Of a stretch of DNA of 64,000 bases, positions 35,254-44,273 are shown one piece after another; position 1 is the stretch's first letter, and each line of letters begins with the position of its first letter. Source of the stretch: Actinomyces wuliandei (lineage in GTDB: Bacteria; Actinomycetota; Actinomycetes; Actinomycetales; Actinomycetaceae); the NCBI RefSeq assembly GCF_004010955.1, contig NZ_CP025227.1, forward strand, positions 372,001 to 436,000. Direction: 5' to 3'. The notes below the pieces were generated by a model, which worked only from the letters and a program-made list of their open reading frames with translations, searched no databases and was not told the DNA's origin. A program made the translations under genes and the position numbers.

Positions 35254-37830
35254 CTATTCCGCCTTACTGATCCCTTCCAGCAACGGACTCGCCTGACCGC
35301 TCCAGGAGATGGCGAGCTGGTCGCGGGCGCGGGTGGCGGCCACGTACAGCAGCGAGCGCTCGCGCAGCAGCGCGTCGTCGTGGTCGGCCTGGGAGTACTG
35401 CTGGTCCTGGAGCGAGCGGGGGATGGCGTCAGCGGAGACGTCAAACAACAGCACCTTGCGGAACTCCAGCCCCTTGGCGCGGTGCATGGTCATGACCACC
35501 GGCATCCCCCGGCCCACCGCCTCACGGTCAACGGGACGCACCTCCACGCCCCGCTGCGCCAGCCCGGTGACCACGTTGTCACGCTGGTAGCGGTCACGCA
35601 CCAGGACGGCGATGGTTTCCGGCTCCCTGCCACCGGCCTCAGGCGCCCCGCCGTCGCCCTGCACCCCGGTCTCTCCGTCCGGGGACGGCCCGGCCGACCT
35701 GCTGTCTTCCGGCCTGCTGTCTTCCGCCCCGCCTCGGTCGGCGTCGCGGTCCTCCTCCAGCCACAGGCGTAGCAGCGTGGCTGCCTCGTCGAGCTCGGCG
35801 ACGTGGTCGGTGGCGGGCAGCAGCAGCGGTTCGGGTCCGGACCTGGGGGACACATAGTGGTGCTGCTCCGCCTGGCCCTCCAGGTCCTTATACGTCCCCC
35901 GCTCCAGGATCTCGAAGGCCAGGGCCAGGTTCTGCCGTGTGGTGCGGTAGTTTCTGGTCAGCCGCCGTGAGCGCCCCCGCACCTGGATGCCGTAGTGGCT
36001 GAGCGTGATCTTCTTGCCGTAGATCCGCTGGTGGGAGTCCTCTGCCAGGAACAGGTCATCGGGGCCGAGCTCGACCAGGGCCCGTAGCAGCTGGAGGTGA
36101 GCCGGGGCCAGGTCTTGAGCCTCGTCAACCAGCACGTGCTGGTACGGGCGGGGGACGCCTTGGGCCGCCTGGGCGTCCAGCCAGGCGGCGGCCAGCGCCA
36201 GCAGCTCGGCGAAGGAGGCCACCTCGAGCTCGGCACTGCGGTCCCGATACTTCTCGATCACGGTCCATACGGCCGCCCGCTTGCGCCGGTCCAGCGCCAC
36301 ACCGCGGCCCGGCCGCCGAATGCGCAGGTACTGCTGGAGCGTGGTCACACGCTGCGGCAGTACCACCAGTTCGTACTCCGAGGCCAGGAAATCCGCCGAG
36401 CGCAGGGGCTCGGGCAAGGCTTCCCCCATAAGAGTCAGGATCTCCTGCCACAGGTTCCCCCGGGCCACGGACGGCACGCTGGTGCATCGGCGCCCCAGCA
36501 CCTCCTGCGCTACTGGTGCGAGGGCCTCGTCGGCCTGTTGGAGGATCGTGTGTGCCATCCGGTCCAGGCCGCTGACCATGACACCGTCCTGTCCCACTCG
36601 GTTGGCGAAGGTGGTCCGTGGTGCAAGTTCGGCCACCTGACGGCGCAGGTCGTCAGCCAGGTTGCGTGTGTAAGTGGTCAGGAGGATCCGAGTGTCCTTG
36701 CCTGACCGGGCGTCACGGCGAGCGAGATCGACCGTGCGGTGCACGGCGACGACGGTCTTGCCCGTCCCCGCACCACCAGCGATACGCATGGGCCCGTTGG
36801 TGCGACGATCCACCAGCGCCCTCTGCTGGGGGTGGAGGAACAGCTGCCACTGGGCGAAGCTCAGCCCCTCCACGGCACGGCGTAGGTCCTCGTCGGTCTC
36901 GATCCAGGTGAAGGAGGAGCGGGCCGCGCGCGTGCGCAGGCCCTCAATGAGCTCGAGGTCGGAGGGCTCGGTGGGAACGTGCTCCGGGCGGCGCAGCTCG
37001 AAGTCCTCGCGGACGTCATCAATCGTGGAGCCTGTGGCCAGATTAAGGAGAGCCTCCCCCTGCCACGGGATCTCTGCGGTGGCGGTCAGGTCCAGCAGCT
37101 GGGACTCGCGGGTGGCGGCAAGAGCTGCGGCGGCGAGCCGCACGTCGATGCCGAGCTCGTCGCGCAGCAACTCCACGGTGAGTCCCTGCGGCCAGGAGGG
37201 GGCGGCGTCCCGGGCGGGGGTGGCCAGCGCGCCGGGGAGCGCCTGCGCCACCGGGCCGGGCGGCTGCGCAGCGGGCGCCTCCGTCGCCGGGGCGCCCGCT
37301 GCTCCCACCACCGGGGTGGGTGCAGTAGCCGCAGTGTTCTCCTGGTTCTTCTGGTGCGTCCGCGCATTGGCGGCCTGAAGACGGGCGGCCTCGCGCTCGA
37401 TCTCCTCCTTCTCACGCCTGGCCGCAGCCAGCCTGGCCTGGGCCTCGCGCCGCGCCTGCTCCACCGCCTCGGCGCCCTGAGCGATGGCGTCCTGGATCCG
37501 GGTGACCTCAGTGGTCCCGTTGGACGGGTTGACGCGCGCGGTCACGGACTTGGCGATCCTGATCGCCTCATCGTGCGGCCAGATGCCATGGAACACGTAG
37601 ATGGGCTCCCCGCCGCCGTCGAGCTCGAAGAGCACCGCGCGGTAGAAGCTGGTCACCCGGGCGGTGCGCACACGCTTGTCCCGGGCGCCACGGATCGGCT
37701 CCACGTGCAGCCCGGGGCTGGCGGCTGAATTGCCGAGCTTGCTCAGGAACGGGCCCATCTTCGCCTGGAGCGAGGGGTCCTTGTCGGTTGCGTCCTTAGC
37801 CTTGGAGCTGGGCCACACGATTGCGGGCAT
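35254..37830 (-). CDS. UvrD/Rep-type DNA helicase with RelE-like N-terminal domain
   Basis: 858 residues from ATG 37830 (an in-frame ATG at 37866 lacks a ribosome site). Residues 1 to about 100 (RVTSFYRAVLFELDGGGEPI, then YVFHGIWPHDEAIRIAKS) resemble the RelE/ParE toxin fold. A charged helical segment and Pro/Ala linker follow, then a superfamily 1 helicase: AGGAGTGKTVVAVHR (Walker A), LVDEAQDLAP (motif II), LTRNYRTTRQNLAL, VMTMHRAKGLEF and LYVAATRARDQLAISW. It should unwind DNA in repair or displacement of bound proteins. Near the C-terminus lies a low-complexity Asp/Gly/Ser-rich insertion. It is divergent from cas3, 743 bases away. Confidence 0.85.
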   Translation of the reverse strand: MPAIVWPSSKAKDATDKDPSLQAKMGPFLSKLGNSAASPGLHVEPIRGARDKRVRTARVTSFYRAVLFELDGGGEPIYVFHGIWPHDEAIRIAKSVTARVNPSNGTTEVTRIQDAIAQGAEAVEQARREAQARLAAARREKEEIEREAARLQAANARTHQKNQENTAATAPTPVVGAAGAPATEAPAAQPPGPVAQALPGALATPARDAAPSWPQGLTVELLRDELGIDVRLAAAALAATRESQLLDLTATAEIPWQGEALLNLATGSTIDDVREDFELRRPEHVPTEPSDLELIEGLRTRAARSSFTWIETDEDLRRAVEGLSFAQWQLFLHPQQRALVDRRTNGPMRIAGGAGTGKTVVAVHRTVDLARRDARSGKDTRILLTTYTRNLADDLRRQVAELAPRTTFANRVGQDGVMVSGLDRMAHTILQQADEALAPVAQEVLGRRCTSVPSVARGNLWQEILTLMGEALPEPLRSADFLASEYELVVLPQRVTTLQQYLRIRRPGRGVALDRRKRAAVWTVIEKYRDRSAELEVASFAELLALAAAWLDAQAAQGVPRPYQHVLVDEAQDLAPAHLQLLRALVELGPDDLFLAEDSHQRIYGKKITLSHYGIQVRGRSRRLTRNYRTTRQNLALAFEILERGTYKDLEGQAEQHHYVSPRSGPEPLLLPATDHVAELDEAATLLRLWLEEDRDADRGGAEDSRPEDSRSAGPSPDGETGVQGDGGAPEAGGREPETIAVLVRDRYQRDNVVTGLAQRGVEVRPVDREAVGRGMPVVMTMHRAKGLEFRKVLLFDVSADAIPRSLQDQQYSQADHDDALLRERSLLYVAATRARDQLAISWSGQASPLLEGISKAE

Positions 37831-38573
37831 GTCAGTGTCCTTAGTCCTTTCAAGAAAATACTTCATGTCGTGTCAGGGGTGTCGGGGAACCGGGGCCACC
37901 TGCGGCGGAGTCGGTGGACAGGCAGGGAACTACTGTGTTCACAACCACGATCCTAAGGAGGGTTGTACGTCCTCGTGGGCGGATGAGACAACGTCACTGA
38001 TCCGTGACCTACTGGGTGGGCCTGCGTCGCACAGGTCGGGTCGTGCGCTCGTCGGATGCCGTCACATCGCGGAGCACTGGCCGCATTGACAGCCGGGAGC
38101 AAGACTGGGTGGCGGATACCTTGCCAGCCACCCAGCCGAGTGACGCCCAGGAGCACGGCGTACGGAGTCGACTGTGCCGTCATGACAGGTGCCGTCGCGA
38201 GATGGTGCTCTGCGGTTCTTGCCGACGCCTGGTGCCTTGTTGCGGCAGAGATGGTCGGTGCCGCTGCCAGAGGGTGGGTTTGGGTGACCCTGTAGCGGAT
38301 GGCCTGGCGCACGTGTGGCCGGTGGTTCCGCTGAACCGCGCCTGTCGGCGTCGTCCGGGCAACAGTTAAGTAACGAGTTTTTGTTTGGTCCCGCCAGGGA
38401 GCGGGGGTGCGTAGGCTGACGCTGTCGAAGTGAGGCTGGTTACGTGACGTGGTGTCTCGTGTCTGGGGTGAGCGACGGAGCATCTCAGCGTAGGCGCACG
38501 CACGACCTGGTCATCACCTCTTGTAGGCAGGTCTTGCCCCTGTGTGTCTTGACGGCGGAAGTAAGGAGTTCCG
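37831..38573. other. Region between helicase and cas3, no gene accepted
   Basis: 743 bases containing the promoters of the divergent helicase gene and cas operon. Base composition is more mixed than in the flanking genes, with an AT-richer stretch near 38362-38388. A Cys-rich open frame (38004-38369) has no ribosome site and I reject it. The last 50 bases hold GGAAGTAAGGAG before the cas3 ATG. No repeat resembling the CRISPR repeat was found here. Confidence 0.5.
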
Positions 38574-41500
38574 ATGGCTCGGGACGTTCTGAGCGCCTCG
38601 GCCCGCTCTGTGTGGGCGAAGTCCGGCTACAGCCCGGAGAAGAGGCAGTGGATGCCCCTATGGCTACACCTGCTGGACACTGCTGCGGTGGCGGGTCACC
38701 TGGCGCGAGCCTGGGTGGCGCCCACAGTCAGCGGCCTCATTGAGAAGGAGCTAGGGGAGGAGGCTGAGGCGGCGGGCGCCGGGAACTGCGTTCCCTCCTT
38801 GATTGTACAGGCTCCCTCGTCCCCGGCACTCCTGCCTCCTACCGAGGAGTTCTGTCTTCTGGCGGCCTGGCTCGCCGGGGTGCATGACATCGGCAAGTGC
38901 ACCCCGGCGTTCAGCGTCCAGGTGCCCGGGCTCGATGACCGTATGCGCGAGGCCGGGCTGGCGCACGAGCCGATTGATCCCAAAGAGCGTCGCGTGATGC
39001 CCCATGCCTTGGCCGGGCAGGTTGCCCTGGAAGCGTGGCTGAAACAGCGTGGCTGGAAGCTAGGTCCCAGTCGTGCCCTGGCTTCCGTGGTTGGTGCCCA
39101 TCACGGCATCCCTCCAACGACCGGCAGTCTCAACACGGCCAAGAATGCTGGCCGTGCGCACCTTCTGGGCGGCCCGGAATGGCATCAGACACGTGGTGAG
39201 TTCATCGACCTGGTGACCGAGCGCACCGGGGTGGCCCCGTTGCTGGAGCGGTGGTCCCAGCGAGCTTGGTCCCAGCCTTTCCTCGTCGAGCTCTCCGGCC
39301 TGGTGGTCGTGGCCGACTGGATCGCCTCCTGCGGCGACTACTTTCCCCTGCTTGGTCTGGACGAGGAGGGGCTGAACCACCTACCTGCCCAGGCCCACGC
39401 CGAGCGCGCCCGGCGTGGGATCGCCAGGCTGGAGATTCCCACACCCTGGCGGCCTCGAGACCAGGGGGAGGACGCGGACGCCCTGCTGACCTCCCGCTTC
39501 AGCCTCCCTGCGGGGACGCGCGCCACCGACGTCCAGGCGCGCACTGTAGAGGCCGCCCGCACCATGGGGCTGCCCGGCCTGCTCGTGGTGGAGGAGTCCA
39601 CCGGCGGCGGCAAGACGGAGGCGGCCATGATGGCTGCCGAGATCCTCGCCGCCAGGACCGGGCGCTCCGGGGTCCTGTTCGCCCTGCCCACCCAGGCGAC
39701 CACCGACGCCATGTTCTCCCGGGAGCTCGACTGGCTGGAGAGGATCGAGGACGCCTACGCGGAGCGCGGCGCACCCTCCCAGTTCGCCGTCAGCCTTCGC
39801 CACGGACGCGACCGGCTCAACCGGGAGGCGGGCCGCCTGCGGCGCCGGGGGTGGGAGATCCACGACCGGCTCCTGGGTGGGCTTGGTGGTGACGAGCTGG
39901 AAGACCGCGTGCCAGGAGATGCCGCACCGGGGTGCTCCGCCTCAGAAGGCCTCGCGCCAGCCAGGGGACAGGCGGAGGAGGATCGGGTGGCGGCTGCGCC
40001 GCGCCCGGCAGACGTGGGCCGTGACGAGGACGCCGTCTGGACGCGGGCCGCCAGCCTCCAGGGTGCCCATGACGCGGGCCATTCCCAGGGTGCCCGCGAC
40101 GCTGACGCTGGCCGCCGTCAGGCTGATCTGGCGATCCTGTCCTGGTTCAGCGGCCGCAAGAAGTCCATGCTCTCTGACTTCGTCGTCACCACCGTGGACC
40201 ACCTGCTGTTCGGGGCGATGCGCTCCCCGCACCTCATGTTGAGGCACCTGGGGCTGAGCCGCAAGGTGGTCGTCGTTGACGAGGTCCACTCCTACTCCAC
40301 CTACATGAACGTCTACCTGGACCGTGTGCTGACCTGGCTGGCCGCATACGGGGTGCCGGTGGTGCTGCTGTCCGCCACGCTCTCCCAGGTCCGCTGCACC
40401 GCAATGGTGGAGGCCTACCGCCGGGGCCTGGGGCTGACCGCCGACAGTGGAGCGGTGACGGGTCTGCCTCCCAGGGGTGTCCCTCAGGTGATCACGACAC
40501 CTTTCCCCTGCCTGGTAGCGGCCAGTGCTCACGGTACCCACGTGGTGGCGACCTCGGCCTCCGGGCGGAGAAGCGCAGTGCGGCTGAGGCGGCTGGGCCG
40601 TGAGCCGGGCCTGGCCCGTCTCCTCCAGGACTCGCTGGCCCAGGGCGGCTGCGCCCTGGTGGTGCGCAACACGGTGCGCCGGGCCCAGGAGACCTACGAG
40701 GAGTTGCGGGAGGTCCTCGGTGAGGAGGTGACCCTCAATCACGCGCGCTTCACGATCGCTGACCGGCTGGCCAAGGACGCTGACCTGCTGCACCGCTTCG
40801 GCCCGCCGCGCCGCCACCCCGAGCGCCCCCACCGGGCGGTCGTCGTGGCCACGCAGGTGGTGGAGCAGTCCCTGGACGTCGACTTCGACCTCCTGGTCAC
40901 CGACCTGGCCCCGGTGGACCTGGTGCTCCAGCGGATGGGACGCCTGCACCGCCACGAGCGTGCCCGCCCCGGCCCGCTGGGCGAGCCAGTGTGCTACCTC
41001 GACTGGCTGCCCTTCCTGCGTGATCCGGAGCCCACCGTGGAGCCCGGGGCCAAGGCTGTCTACGGGGAGCGGGACATGCTGCTGACGGCTGCTGCCCTGG
41101 GACGCGTCCTGGAGGGCGGGGGGAGAGTCAACGTGCCCGACGACGTCCACGGCCTTATTGAGGCGGTCTACGGGCCTGAGCCCACACCTCCGCCTGCCTG
41201 GGAAGAGACGCTGCGCAACGCTCAGGACAAGGACGAGAGGACGGATGAGGAGAAGCACCGGGCAGCCCAGGGGTTCCTTCTTGATGAGCCGTGCGGCAAG
41301 GGGTGGCGCACCTCCTTGGTGGGCTGGCTGGACACGGTGGCCAGCGACTCCGAGGAGGGGCGTGCCCAGGTGCGCGACGGCGAGGACTCCCTGGAGGTGA
41401 TCCTCCTGGACTTGCACCGCGTGGGTGGCCAGGAGGAGATCCGTACCCTGCCCACCGCGCCGGTGGCCCCGGGCGCGCTCATCCCTACCGACGACAAGCC

Positions 41501-41744
41501 TGACAAGAAGACCGTGCGCGCCATGGTCATGTCCACCGTGCGCCTGCCACCGGGCCTGACCCGCCACGGCGTCATCGACCAGGTCATCAGCGAGCTGGAG
41601 GATCGTGTCGTACCCGCTTGGCAGGCTAGCCGTGACCTGGCGGGCCAGCTCTTCCTGCCCCTCCGGCAGGGCCGGGCCGAGTTGGCTGGAACCACGCTGG
41701 AGTACTCCCCGTCCACCGGGCTCAAGGAGGTCCACCCCACATGA
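38574..41744 (+). CDS. cas3: CRISPR-associated helicase-nuclease Cas3 (type I-E)
   Basis: 1056 residues. The HD nuclease domain comes first: LLDTAAVAGHLA, GVHDIGKCTPAF, MPHALAGQVAL and VGAHHG supply the metal ligands. The helicase follows: VVEESTGGGKTEAA (Walker A), VVVDEVHSYSTYM (DEVH), VVLLSATLSQ, and TQVVEQSLDVDFDLLVTD with VLQRMGRLHRHERA (motif VI). It degrades DNA bound by Cascade. Residues about 440-515 (nt 39890-40125) are a Gly/Ala/Arg/Asp-rich insertion between the PTQATTDAMF part and ILSWFSGRKKSMLSDF; this makes it longer than usual (about 900-950). The stop overlaps the cse1 start (ATGA). Confidence 0.96.
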   Translation: MARDVLSASARSVWAKSGYSPEKRQWMPLWLHLLDTAAVAGHLARAWVAPTVSGLIEKELGEEAEAAGAGNCVPSLIVQAPSSPALLPPTEEFCLLAAWLAGVHDIGKCTPAFSVQVPGLDDRMREAGLAHEPIDPKERRVMPHALAGQVALEAWLKQRGWKLGPSRALASVVGAHHGIPPTTGSLNTAKNAGRAHLLGGPEWHQTRGEFIDLVTERTGVAPLLERWSQRAWSQPFLVELSGLVVVADWIASCGDYFPLLGLDEEGLNHLPAQAHAERARRGIARLEIPTPWRPRDQGEDADALLTSRFSLPAGTRATDVQARTVEAARTMGLPGLLVVEESTGGGKTEAAMMAAEILAARTGRSGVLFALPTQATTDAMFSRELDWLERIEDAYAERGAPSQFAVSLRHGRDRLNREAGRLRRRGWEIHDRLLGGLGGDELEDRVPGDAAPGCSASEGLAPARGQAEEDRVAAAPRPADVGRDEDAVWTRAASLQGAHDAGHSQGARDADAGRRQADLAILSWFSGRKKSMLSDFVVTTVDHLLFGAMRSPHLMLRHLGLSRKVVVVDEVHSYSTYMNVYLDRVLTWLAAYGVPVVLLSATLSQVRCTAMVEAYRRGLGLTADSGAVTGLPPRGVPQVITTPFPCLVAASAHGTHVVATSASGRRSAVRLRRLGREPGLARLLQDSLAQGGCALVVRNTVRRAQETYEELREVLGEEVTLNHARFTIADRLAKDADLLHRFGPPRRHPERPHRAVVVATQVVEQSLDVDFDLLVTDLAPVDLVLQRMGRLHRHERARPGPLGEPVCYLDWLPFLRDPEPTVEPGAKAVYGERDMLLTAAALGRVLEGGGRVNVPDDVHGLIEAVYGPEPTPPPAWEETLRNAQDKDERTDEEKHRAAQGFLLDEPCGKGWRTSLVGWLDTVASDSEEGRAQVRDGEDSLEVILLDLHRVGGQEEIRTLPTAPVAPGALIPTDDKPDKKTVRAMVMSTVRLPPGLTRHGVIDQVISELEDRVVPAWQASRDLAGQLFLPLRQGRAELAGTTLEYSPSTGLKEVHPT

Positions 41745-43405
41745 CAGACAACTTTAACCTTCTCGACGAGCCATGGATCCGCGTGACCCGGCTGGACGGC
41801 ACCCCGGAGGAGGTCTCCCTGCTGACCGCCTTCCAGGAGGCCACCAGCATCGGCGGCATCCACGGGGAGATCGCCAGCCAGGACGTGGCGATCCTGCGCC
41901 TTCTCCTGGCCATCTGCCACCGCACCATGGGCGGGCCGCCAGACCTGGAAACCTGGGAGGCCTACTGGGAGGATCCGGCGCTCCTGGGCCGCGACGCCAC
42001 CGCCTACCTGGAGCGCTACCGGGACCGCTTCGACCTGCGCCACCCGGAGCACCCGTTCTTCCAGGTGGCGGGGATTGAAGGAGCCGTGTCCTACCCGGGG
42101 AAGATAATTGTTGACGTACCTAAAGACCGCGACCGCGCGTTGTTCACCAACCGTGCCGCCGAAGGTCTCTATGCAATTAGTTGGCGGGAGGCGGCACGTT
42201 GGTTGATTCATGCGCATGCGTTCGACCCTGCGGGTCGCCGGAGCGGTGCCCACGGCGACCCGCGTATAGGGGATAATGGGACAACTCCTCCCATTGGTCC
42301 TGGCTGGACGGGGCAGATCGGCGTCGTCGTGGTCGAGGGAGCCAACCTGTTGCACACGCTGCTGCTCAACACCGTGGTCCCCAGCGTCGTGGGAGACCTG
42401 GGGCAGGTCGACGTCGCCGCCGACCTGCCGCCGTGGGAACGCCAGCCCGACGGAGCGGTGGGATCCCAGGACCGCACGCCGACTGGCCCGGTGGACTGCT
42501 ACACCTGGCAGACCCGCAGGCTCCTCCTGCACGGGGACGGCTCCGGGGTGACCGGCCTGTTCCTGGGCAACGGCGACAAGGTCACGCCCCAGAACCGCTA
42601 CGGTGTAGAGCCCATGACCGCCTGGCGCTACTCTGAGCCTCAGACCAAGAAGTTCAAGGCCACGGTCTTCATGCCGCGCAAGCTGCCCACTGACCGCGCC
42701 TTCTGGCGAGGGTTGTCCACTCTGGTCGCCCAGCTGAGCCCCCAAGACAAGGTCCAGCGCGGGGGAAAGATCTCCCGGTACCGACCACCGGGTGTCCTAA
42801 CTTTCTATCAGGAGTTGATAGCCGAGGAAGTCGTCCCAACCCAAGGGCTTGTACCACTCCACGCCATAGGCATTAAATATGGAACTAATGATGCTGTTGT
42901 CTCCCAACTTGTCGATGACGTGCTCCGCCTACCTGTCAGGCTGCTGGAGTCGGGTAACGAGCGCTTAGTGGCGGTGGTCGGCGATGCCATGGAGGAGGCC
43001 GAACAGATTGCTGGCGCACTGCGAAACCTGGGAGGCAACCTGGCTAGGGCGCAGGGCGCCAAACGGACAAGAGATAACAAGGACCCGGTAGACGCGGCCC
43101 AAGAGAAGGCGGGGGCCGCCTTCTATCTCGCCATTGACGAGGAGTTCCCCCGGTGGCTGGCCTCGCTGGAGACCACCGAGCCCCAGGCGGGCAGGGAGCA
43201 GTGGCGCCGCCTTCTTCTGCACCAGGCCCGGGCCCAGGGGGAGGAGATGGCTGAGGCGGCCCCGGCCACGGCCATTGCCGGGCGGGACGAGGGCGGCAGC
43301 CACATTGACGTGGGCCTGGCCTTCATGTGGTTCTTCCAGGCCCTGCGCCGGGTCATCCCCCCTGACGCTGTGACCGCTGCCACGCAGCCCGCCGACGGGG
43401 CCTGA
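41741..43405 (+). CDS. casA: Cascade large subunit Cse1 (Cas8e)
   Basis: 554 residues. The start NFNLLDEPWIRVTRLDGTPE and IHGEIASQDVAILRLLLAIC are typical of Cse1, the Cascade subunit that reads the PAM and recruits Cas3. The C-terminal four-helix bundle region includes HIDVGLAFMWFFQALRRVIP. Two stretches (about 42085-42200 and 42780-42960) are much AT-richer than the rest, about 45% GC in the line sampled, suggesting recombination within the gene. A 139-base gap separates it from cse2. Confidence 0.95.
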   Translation: MTDNFNLLDEPWIRVTRLDGTPEEVSLLTAFQEATSIGGIHGEIASQDVAILRLLLAICHRTMGGPPDLETWEAYWEDPALLGRDATAYLERYRDRFDLRHPEHPFFQVAGIEGAVSYPGKIIVDVPKDRDRALFTNRAAEGLYAISWREAARWLIHAHAFDPAGRRSGAHGDPRIGDNGTTPPIGPGWTGQIGVVVVEGANLLHTLLLNTVVPSVVGDLGQVDVAADLPPWERQPDGAVGSQDRTPTGPVDCYTWQTRRLLLHGDGSGVTGLFLGNGDKVTPQNRYGVEPMTAWRYSEPQTKKFKATVFMPRKLPTDRAFWRGLSTLVAQLSPQDKVQRGGKISRYRPPGVLTFYQELIAEEVVPTQGLVPLHAIGIKYGTNDAVVSQLVDDVLRLPVRLLESGNERLVAVVGDAMEEAEQIAGALRNLGGNLARAQGAKRTRDNKDPVDAAQEKAGAAFYLAIDEEFPRWLASLETTEPQAGREQWRRLLLHQARAQGEEMAEAAPATAIAGRDEGGSHIDVGLAFMWFFQALRRVIPPDAVTAATQPADGA

Positions 43406-43544
43406 GGGCAGGCGGGTGAGGCCGGGCGGCTGGCGGGAGGCAGGTCGGGCGGTCGGAAGCACGTCCGAGCCGCCAACCAGGCAAGACAGGTCAAAGTACA
43501 GGTCGACACACAGATCGACAAACAGAGCAAGGTAAGGAGCAAGC

Positions 43545-44270
43545 ATGACCACAGCGGACGCCCCCGCCAGCGGAGGGGATACCGGGGCGCAGCCGCCCCA
43601 GGGCTGGTGCCGACGCCGTCGGCTCTACGACGTCGGAAAGGTCGTGGACCGCAGGGTCACCGGTCTTCAGGAGCGCTACCTAGCGGACTCCCCTCAGGCT
43701 CGTGGCGAGCTGGCCGGGCTGCGCCGGGCCGTGGCCCGCCAGCCTGGTGAGGTCCCTGAGGTGTGGGAGCTGACGCAGGTCGCCTCCGTCCCGGACACTG
43801 CCAGCGACGCCCCCACCTGGGAGGAGGTCGCCGTCCACACCGCCGTGACCCTCTATGCCCTCCACCAGCAGTCCCAGGCCAGGCCGGTGCACGTCCCGGG
43901 CGTGGGCCTGGGAGCGGCGGCGCGCAGGCTCGTGGAATTGTTCGGTGAGGAGTCCTCTACGCGTAAGCGCTTCAACGCCCTGGTCACCTCCGCCACCGTG
44001 GACGAGCTCCGCCACCACCTGGGCACGCTCGTCTCCCTGCTGCGCTCCCACGACATCGTCCTGGACTACGCCATGCTCGCTGACGACGTCCACCAGTTCC
44101 AGCGGCCTGACGGCCCCAGGGCCGTCCGCCTGCGCTGGGCCCGCCAGTACTACGCCATTGACTCACGCTCCTCCTCGGAGCCGGACCCGGAATCCCGTAG
44201 CCACGCCGGCCCTGTGGCCTCGCCCGGAGACCCGGACGCCACCCCCACAACCACTACTCCAGAAAGCTGA
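43545..44270 (+). CDS. casB: Cascade small subunit Cse2 (Cas11e)
   Basis: 241 residues, mostly helical, with EVWELTQVASVPDTASDAPT, VAVHTAVTLYALHQQSQARP, and the DNA-facing WARQYYAI near the end, as in Cse2. Two copies form the Cascade belly. The last 40 residues are Ser/Pro/Thr-rich and disordered. ATG at 43545 has AAGGAG six bases upstream. The cas7 gene begins three bases after its stop. Confidence 0.93.
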   Translation: MTTADAPASGGDTGAQPPQGWCRRRRLYDVGKVVDRRVTGLQERYLADSPQARGELAGLRRAVARQPGEVPEVWELTQVASVPDTASDAPTWEEVAVHTAVTLYALHQQSQARPVHVPGVGLGAAARRLVELFGEESSTRKRFNALVTSATVDELRHHLGTLVSLLRSHDIVLDYAMLADDVHQFQRPDGPRAVRLRWARQYYAIDSRSSSEPDPESRSHAGPVASPGDPDATPTTTTPES

Positions 44271-44273
44271 GAC

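Noticed and set aside
38004..38369. Cys-rich 121-residue open frame upstream of cas3
   Set aside because: The cysteine clusters suggested a zinc protein, but there is no ribosome site, spacing is irregular, and composition matches random reading of this region.
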